A stretch of 64,000 nucleotides of DNA from Anaerolineales bacterium. GTDB taxonomy: Bacteria > Chloroflexota > Anaerolineae > 4572-78 > J111. Below, one piece after another: positions 55,066-64,000 of the stretch. The notes below the pieces were generated by a model. That model worked only from the letters and a program-made list of their open reading frames with translations, searched no databases and was not told the DNA's origin. Numbering within the stretch: the stretch's first letter is position 1; every line of letters begins with the position of its first letter. A program made the translations under genes and the position numbers. Location of the stretch: the NCBI GenBank assembly GCA_020634935.1, contig JACKAT010000009.1, positions 1 through 64,000 of the forward strand, in the 5' to 3' direction.

Positions 55066-57936
55066 TTAGACCGGCGGCGTCTCTGGAGTGGGCGTAGGGG
55101 ATAATTCAGGTGTGGGTGGTGGGAGCGGAGTCGGTTCAGACGGCTCCGGAGTTGGCGTGGTGGTGGCCGGGGGTTCCGGTTGGACGGGAACGGCCGGGGT
55201 CGGAACCGGGGCGGGCGCTTCGGGTGGGGGTTGGGGGAGGGGGACTGGATGTTCCGGTTGGACAGGAACGGCCGGGGTCGGAACCGGGACGGGCGCTTCG
55301 GGTGGGGCAACCGGGAAGTCGGGTACAAACACCGCTTCAGCCGGATGGATGCCGGTCATATCAACGTATTGGGCCGGACCGAGAGCAGCAATGAACTGCT
55401 GGAGGTCAAAGGCATCGATACCTTCAGCCAGTCCACCCCGCTCTAAATCCCAACCCCAGAACAAAATATCCTCAGGGTCTTCATAGTAGGGCAGGGTTGT
55501 GCCCGGTTTTAGAAACTGGCCAATGTGGGGCGGGCGCATGCCCACCAGGTTGTAAGGCGACCAGATATGCAGCAAAACCATCTGGTACCCCTGGCTTTGT
55601 TCGCCATGGTGACGATAGGTGTGGTCGGTGCGCAAGCCCTGGCGAGCCAGTTCCATATTGACGCGGCGGGCCGCGTCGATGCAGCAACCGCGCTGATCGT
55701 CATTCCACTCGTCAGCCAGGTCTTCATCATAAATCCGGCCGCGCTCCGGCAGATAGTACGCTTCATTTTCCCAGCCGCCCCAGTAGACCACCTCGTGATA
55801 GCCCGGCCGCTGGCAAAAAGCGACCATGCTGACATCGGGAATGCCCAGCAGGTTGACCCCCGGCCGGACGCCGTCGTGGCGGCTGTAAGGAAATTGTTGG
55901 GCCACAGCGGTGGTGCCATAGCTCAGCGTCAGGCCATCGACCACCACATCTCCGCGCACATGATCGTTGCCCAGGTCGGGATCGGGCTGGCGATGGTAGT
56001 CCACATGAAATTCAAATTCGTGTTCCAGCCGGCCGTCAACCGGCATCAGCCAGTAATCGGGATGCTCAAATTGCATATCGCCATACAGCCCCACAAACAG
56101 AGAGGTGTCCGGGTAGACCAGTTGGGCCAGATAGGCCACACCCGGCTCAGCCGTGAAGGTCAAGGTCGGGTTGGCCGCTGGGCCGGCCACGATCTGTCCC
56201 CCGGCCTCAATCACGCGGTAATGATACAGGCCGGTTTCGCCAAAGGTGTAGGGCTCGGTCTGGGGAGCGGCCAGCGGATAGATCAGCGTATCGACGGAGA
56301 CCCAGGCCAACGCCGCCCCGTCGCCGGGCGTGCTGTAGACCGCCACCAGCCCCGGTTCGGTAAAGGTCATCGCTTCGACGACCTGGCCGGTATCATCGTA
56401 GTGGATGGGCCGCTGCTCCTGGTTGTAGACCAGCCGATCGGTGGCTCCCGGCGGGCCGTGCAGTTCCAAGGCAAACGCATATTTGTGCTCAAAGGGTTGG
56501 TCCAAAGGATGAATCCAGCGGGTCGCGCTGGTGGTCATGGTTTGGAAGATACGGGCCTGCTCGACCCCATACTGGTAGGCGATCAGTTTAGTCACCCCGG
56601 GGTCGAAGATTTGCACCGCCCGGCCGCCGGCCGGTTCAATCCGGTCAAAGGTACCGCCGTGGAAAAGGTGGCTGACCACGTGATCGGCCTCCCGGCCGTT
56701 GTACCGGAAGACGATATCGCCTTGAGCGCCGTCGATGTATTCCACGTTGTACATTAGGCTCTGAGTCATATCAAAATACTCTTTGCCCGGTTCCAGATCG
56801 GGCGTAAAGGGGCCAAAGGCGACCGGCCCGTTGAAGCCCTGATATTGGCCGGTGACCGGCGGTTTGGAAACGGTAAGATCGAGCAAACAGGCCGGGCCGC
56901 CTAACCACACCTCGTCCGGCAGCAATTCGGTTTGGCTTGGATCCACTTGAACCTCAAATTGAACCCAGTAAGATCCGGCCTGGTCAGGAAAACCGATGCG
57001 AACCGGCAGCAGATCGACGGCTGAAACGCCATCACCGCCTTGAGGCAGATTGAGGTTGAAGTTACTATCGGCGCGCCAATCCATAATCGGAATGGACTGA
57101 TCGGCCTCATCGACCGCGCCCAGATCGACCCAAATGTTGCCGTCGTCACCGCGCCGAGTCGCCATCGTACAGAATATCGCCTGCGGGAAACCACAAGGGC
57201 CAAAGCGACCTAAATCGACTTCGCCGCTAAAGCCGTTGCCGGCCCAGGTGAAGCCGGCCCAATGGATGCCCACATCGGTGTAGGTATAGGCAATGTCCTG
57301 CGTTGATTGAGCCGCCACGCCACACTCCGAGCAGGGATGACCATCGACCGTGTATTCAAACTCAATAGGGAAGGGGTTGGGATTATGGACGGCACCGCCG
57401 TTGCAGCCGGCGGTGCCGGTCGGGGTTTGGGCTTGCTCTGTGGTGAATGTGGCCTGAATAGAGACTTGAACCGATTGGCAGCTTTTCGTTTTAGGATCAT
57501 GATAGCCGTGGCGGACCACAACCTCGTGGCGGCCGGCGGGGAGTTTCATTTCGTGATCAAAGAGTTCGTATTCGGGTGAATCAACGTAATCATCCAACTT
57601 AAGGACGATCTCGTCATCGACCAGAATTTCAACATCCTCGTGCAGTTGTTCGTTACCACTGTTGCGATAGACCGCGCCGGTCAGGTGCAGCGTGCCGGCC
57701 CTATCCTCACGGCTGGCTATCATCTGTTGATAAACAAAATCGCCCCCACAGCTTTTATATTCGGCGTTAAGATTGATGTTATTAGCCTGCTCCGACCAAT
57801 CCGCCCGGCTAAGAGCCGGCTCCAGCGGGGGCGCAGCCGGAGCCGCCATCACGCGGGCAATATCGGTCAGCAAGAGGAACAACAACACCCCTACCAGGCC
57901 AATCACCAAAAAACGATTCAATCGACCCGTGTTCAT
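55066..57936 (-). CDS. Large secreted protein with proline-rich C-terminal repeats
   Basis: 956 residues from the ATG at 57936 (GGAGG upstream). The signal segment is FLVIGLVGVLLFLLL and is probably cut after VMAAPA. The body has beta-rich domains with many cysteines, including CGGDFVYQQMIASREDRAGT, which looks like a PA14/NPCBM-like start, and a globular segment with WGGWENEAYYLPERGRIYDE and DQRGCCIDAARRVNMELA. The C-terminal tail is extracellular and low in complexity: PVPTPAVPVQPE occurs twice in a repeated proline block, then TPTPE-type sequence to the end. No anchor signal is present. Function unknown. Confidence 0.82.
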   Translation of the reverse strand: MNTGRLNRFLVIGLVGVLLFLLLTDIARVMAAPAAPPLEPALSRADWSEQANNINLNAEYKSCGGDFVYQQMIASREDRAGTLHLTGAVYRNSGNEQLHEDVEILVDDEIVLKLDDYVDSPEYELFDHEMKLPAGRHEVVVRHGYHDPKTKSCQSVQVSIQATFTTEQAQTPTGTAGCNGGAVHNPNPFPIEFEYTVDGHPCSECGVAAQSTQDIAYTYTDVGIHWAGFTWAGNGFSGEVDLGRFGPCGFPQAIFCTMATRRGDDGNIWVDLGAVDEADQSIPIMDWRADSNFNLNLPQGGDGVSAVDLLPVRIGFPDQAGSYWVQFEVQVDPSQTELLPDEVWLGGPACLLDLTVSKPPVTGQYQGFNGPVAFGPFTPDLEPGKEYFDMTQSLMYNVEYIDGAQGDIVFRYNGREADHVVSHLFHGGTFDRIEPAGGRAVQIFDPGVTKLIAYQYGVEQARIFQTMTTSATRWIHPLDQPFEHKYAFALELHGPPGATDRLVYNQEQRPIHYDDTGQVVEAMTFTEPGLVAVYSTPGDGAALAWVSVDTLIYPLAAPQTEPYTFGETGLYHYRVIEAGGQIVAGPAANPTLTFTAEPGVAYLAQLVYPDTSLFVGLYGDMQFEHPDYWLMPVDGRLEHEFEFHVDYHRQPDPDLGNDHVRGDVVVDGLTLSYGTTAVAQQFPYSRHDGVRPGVNLLGIPDVSMVAFCQRPGYHEVVYWGGWENEAYYLPERGRIYDEDLADEWNDDQRGCCIDAARRVNMELARQGLRTDHTYRHHGEQSQGYQMVLLHIWSPYNLVGMRPPHIGQFLKPGTTLPYYEDPEDILFWGWDLERGGLAEGIDAFDLQQFIAALGPAQYVDMTGIHPAEAVFVPDFPVAPPEAPVPVPTPAVPVQPEHPVPLPQPPPEAPAPVPTPAVPVQPEPPATTTPTPEPSEPTPLPPPTPELSPTPTPETPPV

Positions 57937-58092
57937 TATAATTCCTCCGTTTTCTACCTCGGTTGAATGGACTCTCCCTATTATCAGTCTAGACCAATTT
58001 GACGGGGGTGCCAACGGGCAGTTAGCTTATACGGTAGGACGGCTTTTAGCCTGGCGATTTAGATAAGTTGAGTTCGATAATTAAAGGCGACA

Positions 58093-58130
58093 ATGTCATT
58101 TCGGAGCCGAAGGCGGAGAAATCCCTCAGG
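58093..58130. repeat. Family A repeat, half element
   Basis: ATGTCATTTCGGAGCCGAAG followed by GCGGAGAAATCCCTCAGG is one arm of the inverted repeats at 559 and 7275. The matching right arm is absent. Confidence 0.6.
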
Positions 58131-58195
58131 CGTTCCCATAAATGAATCCTTCGCTGGGGAAAAAGGGCCGTGGCAGCAGCGTTATTCAAGCGTAA

Positions 58196-58741
58196 CTACC
58201 GCTCTAAGAAGCCTTGTCTGACCAGTTCGCGTTTGGCGCGTTTGAGCTTTTGCGATGTCTCGCGATAGTGGGGGTCCTGTTGCGCAATTTGCTCTAAGCG
58301 CTCTTTGGCTGCGGCCCATTGGCGCTGCTGGAGACACTGCTCGGCCTCAGTGTAGAGCGTTAGCAGCGTTTGGTGTCTGCGCCGCGCCTCGCGCAGGAGG
58401 GTAAGGGTATCTTTGTAAGCCGGATCGATGGCGACAATCTCGGTGAAGACCACCAGCGCCTGCGTCCATTTTTTTTGTTTATAAAGGGTTTGACCCTGAT
58501 CATAGAGCGCGTTGAGGCGGCGCGTTTGCAGGCTAAGACCGGCCTGCCGGACCACGGGCAGTAGGGTTTGGTAGGCATCGCTGATCTGCCGGAATGTTTC
58601 AGCCGCTTTGAGCCGGCCGGCCGGATCGGGCCACCGATCCGGGTGGTAACGTTTAACCAGGCAGCGATACTGCTCCTTGATGCGGCGCGGCGAGGCGTTT
58701 TCGGGCAGTCCCAGAATTTGGTAAGCGTCTTTGGCGATCAA
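58196..58741 (-). CDS. J-domain protein with TPR-like C-terminus
   Basis: 181 residues from TTG at 58741. The J domain is at the start: AYQILGLPENASPRRIKEQY, then VKRYHPDRW with the HPD motif that activates DnaK. The C-terminal half is helical with TPR-like pairs (ALYDQGQTLYKQKKWTQALV). The open frame continues upstream to 58966 across a tandem repeat, and those residues are not family-like. GAGG lies 5 bases before the TTG, and a promoter is 30 bases upstream. No glycine-rich or zinc region, so it is a type III J protein targeting DnaK to some client. Confidence 0.75.
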   Translation of the reverse strand: MIAKDAYQILGLPENASPRRIKEQYRCLVKRYHPDRWPDPAGRLKAAETFRQISDAYQTLLPVVRQAGLSLQTRRLNALYDQGQTLYKQKKWTQALVVFTEIVAIDPAYKDTLTLLREARRRHQTLLTLYTEAEQCLQQRQWAAAKERLEQIAQQDPHYRETSQKLKRAKRELVRQGFLER

Positions 58742-58772
58742 CGGTTCCTCGATGGGGGGAATGATGGCTTTT

Positions 58773-58802
58773 ATGATAACACAATTGTTGTTCCAAGTAC
58801 AA
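58773..58802 (-). promoter_or_regulatory. Promoter of the J-domain gene
   Basis: -35 TTGTAC (58802-58797) and -10 TATCAT (58778-58773), spacer 18, on the minus strand. It supports the TTG start at 58741 over the longer frame. Confidence 0.5.
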
Positions 58803-58892
58803 CTTAAAAAGCGTCTAAGAGAGGGCATCACCCCAACCCCATAGACTTCAACGCCAACGCTTGCGTTGGCATTTTTTATTGCCTTTGATCGG

Positions 58893-59320
58893 TTGTGTCT
58901 GCGCGGCGAAGGGTTCGTTTGGCAAGAATTCATAAGGTTTTGCGCGGCGAAAGGTTCGTTTGGCAAGAATCCGTAAGGTTTTGCGCGGCGAAAGGTTCGT
59001 TTGGCAAAAATTCATAAGGTTTTGCGCGGCGAAAGGTTCGTTTGGCAAAAATTCATAGGGTTTTGCGCGGCGAAAGGTTCGTTTGGCAAAAATTCATAAG
59101 GTTTTGCGCGGCGAAGGGTTCGTTTGGCAAGAATCCGTAAGGTTTTGCGCGGCGAAGGGTTCGTTTGGCAAGAATTCGTAAGGTTTTGCGCGGCGAAGGG
59201 TTCGTTTGGCAAGAATTCATAAGGTTTTGCGCGGCGAAGGGTTCGTTTGGTAAGAATTCGTATGGTGTTGCGCGCGGAACGGTTCGTTTGGAGAAAATTC
59301 GTATGGTGTTGCGCATCAGT
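58893..59320. repeat. 41-bp tandem repeat, about ten copies
   Basis: GCGCGGCGAA recurs at 58901, 58942, 58983, 59024, 59065, 59106, 59147, 59188, 59229 and near 59270, an exact 41-base step, with a partial unit at 59311. Units vary at a few sites (GGCAAGAATTC or GGCAAAAATTC; CATAAGG or CGTAAGG). Because 41 is not a multiple of three the minus strand stays open in several frames, giving peptides with repeating PNEPFAAQN and AKRTLRRAKP. They have no ribosome site or start and I treat them as artefacts. Confidence 0.92.
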
Positions 59321-59455
59321 TAGGATGTGGCTATGTTTCTGGGTTCGAGTTTTTCGATAAAAGGTCGCCGCAGCCATGAGCAGGCGTTATTGCGCCGGCG
59401 GTGGTGGACCCTAAAATGGCTCGGGCAAACTCGACATTCAAAGGCGCAAACGCGC

Positions 59456-62446
59456 TCAACTCAGTGCGAGCGTGATCGCCTGCTCGGTGGTCATCGTCGC
59501 GCCTTTCGACCACTCCAGTTCAAAGGCCACATCCCTGAGCCGGGCGCGCAGCCGGGTCAATGCGTCCTCGTTATACTTCTGGGCGACTTGTTCGAGCGGC
59601 GCGCCGAGGCGAACCCGCAAAGTAGCGGCGGCCGCCCAGAGTTGCACGGCGCGTTCGTAACGTGCTTCGTCTTCGTTGACCTGGGCGAGCGACTCAAATG
59701 AGTAGGCATAGCCTCGGCGCAGGCCCAAATGATGGCGAATGCGCAGCGATTCGCACAGTAATTCCCTGGCGTTCGCATACTCCCCCAGCTTATGAGCGGT
59801 TTCTCCCAGGTTATGCATGGCCAGCGCCACGCCGCGCTGGTAGCCCAGGGATTGATAGATATCCCGGCATTCGAGCAATGCCTGCCGGCTGGCTGCATAT
59901 TCATGGATTTCCGACAAGTCCGCGCCCAGCAGGTTGAGGGCCGTGGCCAGTTCAAACGGGCTGTCCAGTTCGCGCCACAGCGCCACGCTCGAAAGATCAT
60001 ACGGAATGGCCGCTTCAATTTCATCCGTCGTATAGGCAATATTGATCGCCAGTAACTGCTGGCCTTTGGCCATCCCGGCCGTATAGGCCATCTGCTCGGC
60101 CATGTGCAGCGCGGCTTCGATCTGCGGTTGCAACTGCGTAAGTTCGCCGGCGTAGCGAGCCAGGTCGCAATACATCAACCGGGCGTCGATCTCCCCCCGC
60201 TGATCGCCAAGCTGCCGAAACAACGCCTGCGCTTGCCGGGCGCACGGCAAGCCATACTCAAAATCGGAGATCGCTGACGACAGCTCGGCCGCCGCCAGCA
60301 GGGCTTGCGCCCGCCGGATCGAAAGCGATCCCTCGGTTGCCGCCAAGGTACGTTGCAGCCAGCGGCGTCCTTCCTGGAAAAATCCACCCAGTTCCCAAAA
60401 CTTCAGGTTCGTGCCCAACCGGGCGACCAAGGCCAGCGCCTGCTCGTGATCATGAGCAACCAACCATTCGAACGCGCGTCGCAGGTTATCGTGGTCGGCC
60501 TGGACGGTGCGCAGCCGCTCGGACAGCGTCTGCCTGGCCCGATTCTCGGCCGATCGGGAGACGAGATGGGCATAGTAGCGGGCATGTCGTTCGAGCGCAG
60601 CCGCTTCCTCATCGCAGCCGCGTAGTTGCTCCTGGGCAAACTGGCGGACGGTCTCGTGCATGCTGTAGCGCCGGCGCTCGGCATCAGCCCCAAAGACCAC
60701 CAGCGAGTGATCGACCAGATCGGCCAGAATCTCGGCGCATGGCTCCCCCGGTGCGCTGACCGTCTCGGCGGCTTCGAGGGTCCACCCACCGGCAAAGACG
60801 GCTAATCGGCGCAAGACCGAGCGCTGCTGAGGGCTCAAGAGGCCGTAGGACCAGTCAATCAGGGTCTGCAAAGTGCGCTGGCGCGGTAGGGTTTTGACCG
60901 CTCGCTTATTCAGCCAGGCGAAGCGTTGGTCCAGCCGTTCGGCGATGGCTTCGATGGGCAGGCCGCGGGCTTGCGCGGCGGCGATTTCGATGGCCAAGGG
61001 GATGCCGTCGAGCTGCTGGCAGATTCGAGCGACCGCCAGCACATTCGCCTCGGTCAGCGTGAAATGCAGCATTGCTTGCGTGGCGCGGTTGGTGAACAAC
61101 TGAATCGAGTCAAAGCGCAGCGAGTCCGCAACGGTGAGCTGTTCAGGGCCATCGATGGCGGGGGTGGCCAAGGGTTCCAGCCGGACCACGTGCTCCTCGG
61201 CCAGGTGCAGCGGGATGCGGCTCGTGGCCAGGACCGTCAACCCCTCGGCCTCGCGGCAGAGTGTTTGAACCAGGCCCGCGCACGCTTTCACCAGATGTTC
61301 GCAATTGTCCAGCACCAGGAGCACGGTCTTATCGCGCAGGTAATCCACAATGACGCCGGTGGACGAGCGACCGGTATTGGTCGGCAAATGCAGCGCCGCC
61401 GCGACCGCGTCGTCCACAGCGCTTCCATCGGCCACGCCCGTCAAGTCAACAAAGCCGATGTCAAAGGCGAAAACGCCGGCCATGCGGTGGGCCACCTCGA
61501 TGGCCAGGCGCGTCTTGCCGACGCCGCCGGGGCCGGCCACGGTCACCAGCCTGACCGTTCGGCGCGACAGCAGATCGACCAGGCGCGCGGATTCCGGTTG
61601 GCGGCCAAAAAAGCGCGTCAGAACGGGCGGCAGCGCCGCTTGCGTCGAAGGCGACTCGAGCGGCGCGAGGGCGCGGATCTGTTCGGCCAGGGTCATGGTT
61701 TCAACCGCCGGCGCCAGGCCCAGCTCGGTGGCCAGCGCGCGGCGGCAGGTTTCGTAGGCATCCAGGGCGGCGCTGCGCTGATCGGCGCGGGCCAGCACCC
61801 GCATCAATTGCCGATAGGCGGCTTCGCTCAGCGGGTCGTATTCAAGCCAACGGCGGCCGGCGCGTTCGGCTTCGGCCAGGTGGCCGGCGCGTTCGTGAAA
61901 GGCCGCCAACTGTTCCAGCGCCGACGTTATCTGCATGCGGTACTGTTCGCGCTGCATCAGGAGCCAGTCATCGAACTGCAAGCAGTTGCCGAGCGAGAAT
62001 TCGTCCAAAAAATCACCGCGCACCCAATCGAGCGCCTGGGTCAGCCGGGCGGCGCATTCCGGGCAAGCGTGGGGGTCGGGGTGCGGATGGCGGCGGCAGG
62101 CCTCAAGCAAGGCGCGAAAGCGGGCCACATCCAGGTCGTGATCGCTGAGGGGGTTGAAGCCCAAGGCGAGCCGATCGCCGATTAGGTAGGGTTGCTCGTC
62201 GGCATCGCTTGCGCCCAGCGCTTTCTGAAGCTTGGCCCAGGTGACGCGGAGATTGTTTTGCGCCGCCGCCGTCGGCAAGTCGGGCCACAGCAAGCCCAGC
62301 AAAAATTCACGGCTGTGGGCGTGATCCGACTCGATCAGGAGATAGGCCAATAGACCGATTGCCTTACGGTTGGTGAGGGTGATGGCTCCCAATTGGTGAT
62401 GCTCGATTTGTAATCTACCGAGTAAAGAAAAAATTAAGCCAGCCAA
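59456..62446 (-). CDS. BTAD/AfsR-like regulator with NTPase and TPR domains
   Basis: 996 residues. Residues 1-95 are an OmpR-like DNA-binding part (NRKAIGLLAYLLIES, FLLGLLWPDLPTAAAQNNLR) and 100-255 a bacterial transcriptional activation domain with helical repeats. An NB-ARC/STAND NTPase follows: Walker A GPGGVGKT (305-312), Walker B LLVLDNCEH and the RRLAVFAGGW winged helix. The last 330 residues are TPR-like repeats. Such SARP/AfsR proteins switch on nearby genes when ATP and a ligand bind. It is a minus-strand single gene starting at TTG (62446). The divergent secreted-protein gene is the closest candidate target. Confidence 0.92.
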   Translation of the reverse strand: MAGLIFSLLGRLQIEHHQLGAITLTNRKAIGLLAYLLIESDHAHSREFLLGLLWPDLPTAAAQNNLRVTWAKLQKALGASDADEQPYLIGDRLALGFNPLSDHDLDVARFRALLEACRRHPHPDPHACPECAARLTQALDWVRGDFLDEFSLGNCLQFDDWLLMQREQYRMQITSALEQLAAFHERAGHLAEAERAGRRWLEYDPLSEAAYRQLMRVLARADQRSAALDAYETCRRALATELGLAPAVETMTLAEQIRALAPLESPSTQAALPPVLTRFFGRQPESARLVDLLSRRTVRLVTVAGPGGVGKTRLAIEVAHRMAGVFAFDIGFVDLTGVADGSAVDDAVAAALHLPTNTGRSSTGVIVDYLRDKTVLLVLDNCEHLVKACAGLVQTLCREAEGLTVLATSRIPLHLAEEHVVRLEPLATPAIDGPEQLTVADSLRFDSIQLFTNRATQAMLHFTLTEANVLAVARICQQLDGIPLAIEIAAAQARGLPIEAIAERLDQRFAWLNKRAVKTLPRQRTLQTLIDWSYGLLSPQQRSVLRRLAVFAGGWTLEAAETVSAPGEPCAEILADLVDHSLVVFGADAERRRYSMHETVRQFAQEQLRGCDEEAAALERHARYYAHLVSRSAENRARQTLSERLRTVQADHDNLRRAFEWLVAHDHEQALALVARLGTNLKFWELGGFFQEGRRWLQRTLAATEGSLSIRRAQALLAAAELSSAISDFEYGLPCARQAQALFRQLGDQRGEIDARLMYCDLARYAGELTQLQPQIEAALHMAEQMAYTAGMAKGQQLLAINIAYTTDEIEAAIPYDLSSVALWRELDSPFELATALNLLGADLSEIHEYAASRQALLECRDIYQSLGYQRGVALAMHNLGETAHKLGEYANARELLCESLRIRHHLGLRRGYAYSFESLAQVNEDEARYERAVQLWAAAATLRVRLGAPLEQVAQKYNEDALTRLRARLRDVAFELEWSKGATMTTEQAITLALS

Positions 62447-62609
62447 AATCGTCCCAGATAATGATGAATTAATGGCGTGTCGTTAAAGTACCGGAAGTAT
62501 AGCATAACGAACGAAAAACACCATCTATATCAAAGACTTTCCATGTGTGCTATGTGTCGCGGTCGCAGCACTTGGCATACGGGATTGAGGAAAACAAAGG
62601 AGTACAGCT

Positions 62610-63380
62610 ATGCCCAAACAACACAAGAACACAACAAGGCACAGACCGAGACACACCACCCTGGTAGCCCTGCTGGCGCTGGGGCTGGCGCTGGCCGGGT
62701 TATTGGCCCTCCCGATGTGGCGGCACACCACAGGGACAATTATCTATGCGGACCAAGGGGAGAAGCATTCTCAGTGCGTAAACCTGCCTCCTAAAGCAGG
62801 TGGCCCGGCGGGCAAGGGAACGTCGAAAAATCCCAAGCTCTGCACGCCAACGCCAACGAATAACTCGGGCGAGGCGCCCGCACCCACCAACACCCCAACC
62901 GCCACGCCTACCAACACGCCGACGGCCACCGATACGCCTACGCCTGAACCGACAGCGACAGATACCCCGACTGCGACGGCCACAGACACACCGACAGATA
63001 CCCCGACACCCGTGCCACCGACCGATACACCCACGCCGACCGCAACGGCCACGAACACGCCCGTGCCACCGACTGATACGCCGACGCCCGTTCCGTCGGC
63101 AAGCATTACGGTTTATAACACCGGCGCGTTCTTTGCCCAATACTTCGTTTCGTACAATCTTCCTGGCGCGCCGGGGCAGAGCCAATCGAGCGGCGTTTTC
63201 AACATCAATCAGGGCGTCACATTGGCGATTCCCGGAACGGCGACGAATGTCGGCGTCTTAGTTCAGTATTACACGGGGATTACCGGCTGGCAAACGGCAT
63301 GCATTCGGGCCTATCCGCAAGCCACAGACGCCGTCATTATCGTCAGCGGCTCGATTTACAGTGCCAGCTGCACGGGGTAG
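62610..63380 (+). CDS. Secreted protein with Thr-Pro-rich linker
   Basis: 256 residues after AAAGGAG. A basic start and hydrophobic segment (TLVALLALGLALAGLLALP) form a signal peptide. Two cysteines at C56/C77 bracket a short domain. Residues 85-165 are a TPTPTNTPTATDTPT-type linker, a hallmark of exported Chloroflexi proteins. A C-terminal domain of about 90 residues (ITVYNTGAFFAQYFVSYNLP onward, ending CTG) resembles a small beta domain of unknown role. It is divergent from the BTAD regulator, with 163 bases of shared upstream DNA. Confidence 0.82.
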   Translation: MPKQHKNTTRHRPRHTTLVALLALGLALAGLLALPMWRHTTGTIIYADQGEKHSQCVNLPPKAGGPAGKGTSKNPKLCTPTPTNNSGEAPAPTNTPTATPTNTPTATDTPTPEPTATDTPTATATDTPTDTPTPVPPTDTPTPTATATNTPVPPTDTPTPVPSASITVYNTGAFFAQYFVSYNLPGAPGQSQSSGVFNINQGVTLAIPGTATNVGVLVQYYTGITGWQTACIRAYPQATDAVIIVSGSIYSASCTG

Positions 63381-63424
63381 CGGCATAGACTTGTTCCTGA
63401 ATAAAACTTTTGCCACCCCGTTTT

Positions 63425-63491
63425 ATAGGACGCAGATTAACGCAGATTTTTATTTTTTATCAGCGTTAATCTGCAAAAATCTGCGTTCTAT
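63425..63491. repeat. Inverted repeat built on GCAGATTAACGC
   Basis: GCAGATTAACGC (63432-63443) pairs with GCGTTAATCTGC (63463-63474); outer ATAGGACGCAGATT and AATCTGCGTTCTAT extend it with one mismatch. Intergenic, 60 bases after the secreted-protein stop; it has no T-run. Confidence 0.65.
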
Positions 63492-63562
63492 TTCTCATTA
63501 CACTTATTGAGGAACATCTTTCAGGTTATTAGAATTCACACCGTAGATAAGGAGATGATGAA

Positions 63563-63856
63563 ATGGTGATCAAGGTGATCGTCGAACTACAGGCCAAACC
63601 AGGTCGGCGGGCTGCGCTCAAGAGTCTGCTTGAGAACGTTGAGGCCAAACATGGGCCGGGCGCGACCGGTTTCCTGGGCAGCACGCGCTACGAGGTGCTC
63701 GATAATCCCGACATCCTGGTTGAAATTGCCGATTGGGAGTCGGCCGAGGTACGGGCGGCGGCGATGCAGCGGGTTATGGCCAGCGGCGACTACGCCCCGC
63801 TGGCCGAGTTGTTAGCCGCGCCATTCAGGGCTACGGTCATCAGGCAACTGCCCTGA
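63563..63856 (+). CDS. Small ABM-like (dimeric alpha-beta barrel) protein
   Basis: 97 residues after AAGGAG. The pattern MVIKVIVELQAKPGRRAALK, a central GFLGSTRYEVLDNPDILVEI strand-turn-strand and DWESAEVRAAAMQRV fits antibiotic-biosynthesis-monooxygenase/heme-degrading-like barrels, which act as dimers on small organic molecules. No catalytic residue can be assigned. It stands alone; the remaining 144 bases of the window hold no gene that I can support. Confidence 0.75.
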   Translation: MVIKVIVELQAKPGRRAALKSLLENVEAKHGPGATGFLGSTRYEVLDNPDILVEIADWESAEVRAAAMQRVMASGDYAPLAELLAAPFRATVIRQLP

Positions 63857-64000
63857 CGTGCCGAGAGAACCGGATCTGGAAGAGGATCCGTCACCGTAGC
63901 GATGTTGCCCCGGCTATGGTGGCCGTTCTCAGCCAAAGATTGCTGTGCTAAACAAGTCCCAGCAATTCCCTGGCGAAGCGTCTAACCGCCCGAGCTGTTT

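Noticed and set aside
58196..58966. J-domain gene starting at 58966
   Set aside because: The extra 75 residues come from the 41-bp repeat and a low-conservation stretch. A ribosome site and promoter support the TTG at 58741.
59012..59377. Repetitive minus-strand protein of about 120 residues over the 41-bp array
   Set aside because: The open frames are a by-product of a repeat unit without stops; there is no start signal and the peptides are only the repeat in three frames.

Overview
The window looks like chromosomal DNA of a member of the Chloroflexota (Anaerolineae-like). No marker gene proves this. The inference rests on the style of the genes: secreted proteins with Thr-Pro-rich linkers, an LPxTG-type anchored protein, a BTAD/AfsR-like giant regulator, paired membrane Ser/Thr kinases, an ECF-like sigma factor with a zinc-ligand anti-sigma-like partner, a CIRCE-controlled groESL operon, and intergenic spaces full of short hairpin repeats. 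I see no phage, integrase, insertion sequence, CRISPR array, rRNA or tRNA.

Layout. 0-8.5 kb (minus strand): end of a small helix-turn/RHH-like gene, pdxS, a small TPR-like gene, then a PLP-enzyme group (MocR/GntR regulator, cyclic-nucleotide-type phosphoesterase, threonine/serine dehydratase, threonine aldolase) and an MDR oxidoreductase. 8.6-12.3 kb: oligoendopeptidase F, a HicB-DinB fusion and a cell-wall-anchored protein. 12.3-13.1 kb: a 41-bp tandem repeat. 13.1-21.4 kb: a sugar ABC importer locus wired to two-component signalling. It holds a REC-HTH-REC regulator with a damaged first receiver, two tandem shattered substrate-binding-protein genes, an ATPase, a permease, a lone receiver, and a protein joining a degenerate importer-type ATPase to a NarX-type histidine kinase. 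21.6-27.5 kb: an operon of an unknown 812-residue protein and two receptor-like Ser/Thr kinases, each overlapping the next.

27.5-38.6 kb: an MscS channel, a membrane protein and a thioesterase, then a minus-strand envelope polysaccharide cluster (CDP-alcohol phosphatidyltransferase, WecG/TagA glycosyltransferase, GDP-fucose synthase, ABC-2 export permease, DegT aminotransferase, hexapeptide acetyltransferase) next to sulfate activation genes cysD and cysNC. 39-42.7 kb: two ABC exporter half-transporters with complementary defects, i.e. a probable heterodimer. 43.1-45.5 kb: groES-groEL behind three CIRCE operators. 45.8-54.6 kb: a large GT39-type glycosyltransferase, sigma/anti-sigma pair, a stand-alone DnaJ-type zinc finger, a VanW protein, and a REC-GAF-kinase protein that has lost its phospho-accepting histidine. 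55-64 kb: a large secreted protein, a J-domain protein, a 41-bp minisatellite, a BTAD-NTPase-TPR regulator, a secreted Thr-Pro-rich protein and a small ABM-like protein.

The most unusual system is the 13.1-21.4 kb locus, where an importer ATPase fold that has lost its switch histidine and canonical signature is fused to a histidine kinase and sits in one gene run with the transporter and receivers. The 13.2-17.0 kb part also carries many stops and frameshifts, so either gene decay or poor local consensus must be settled first.
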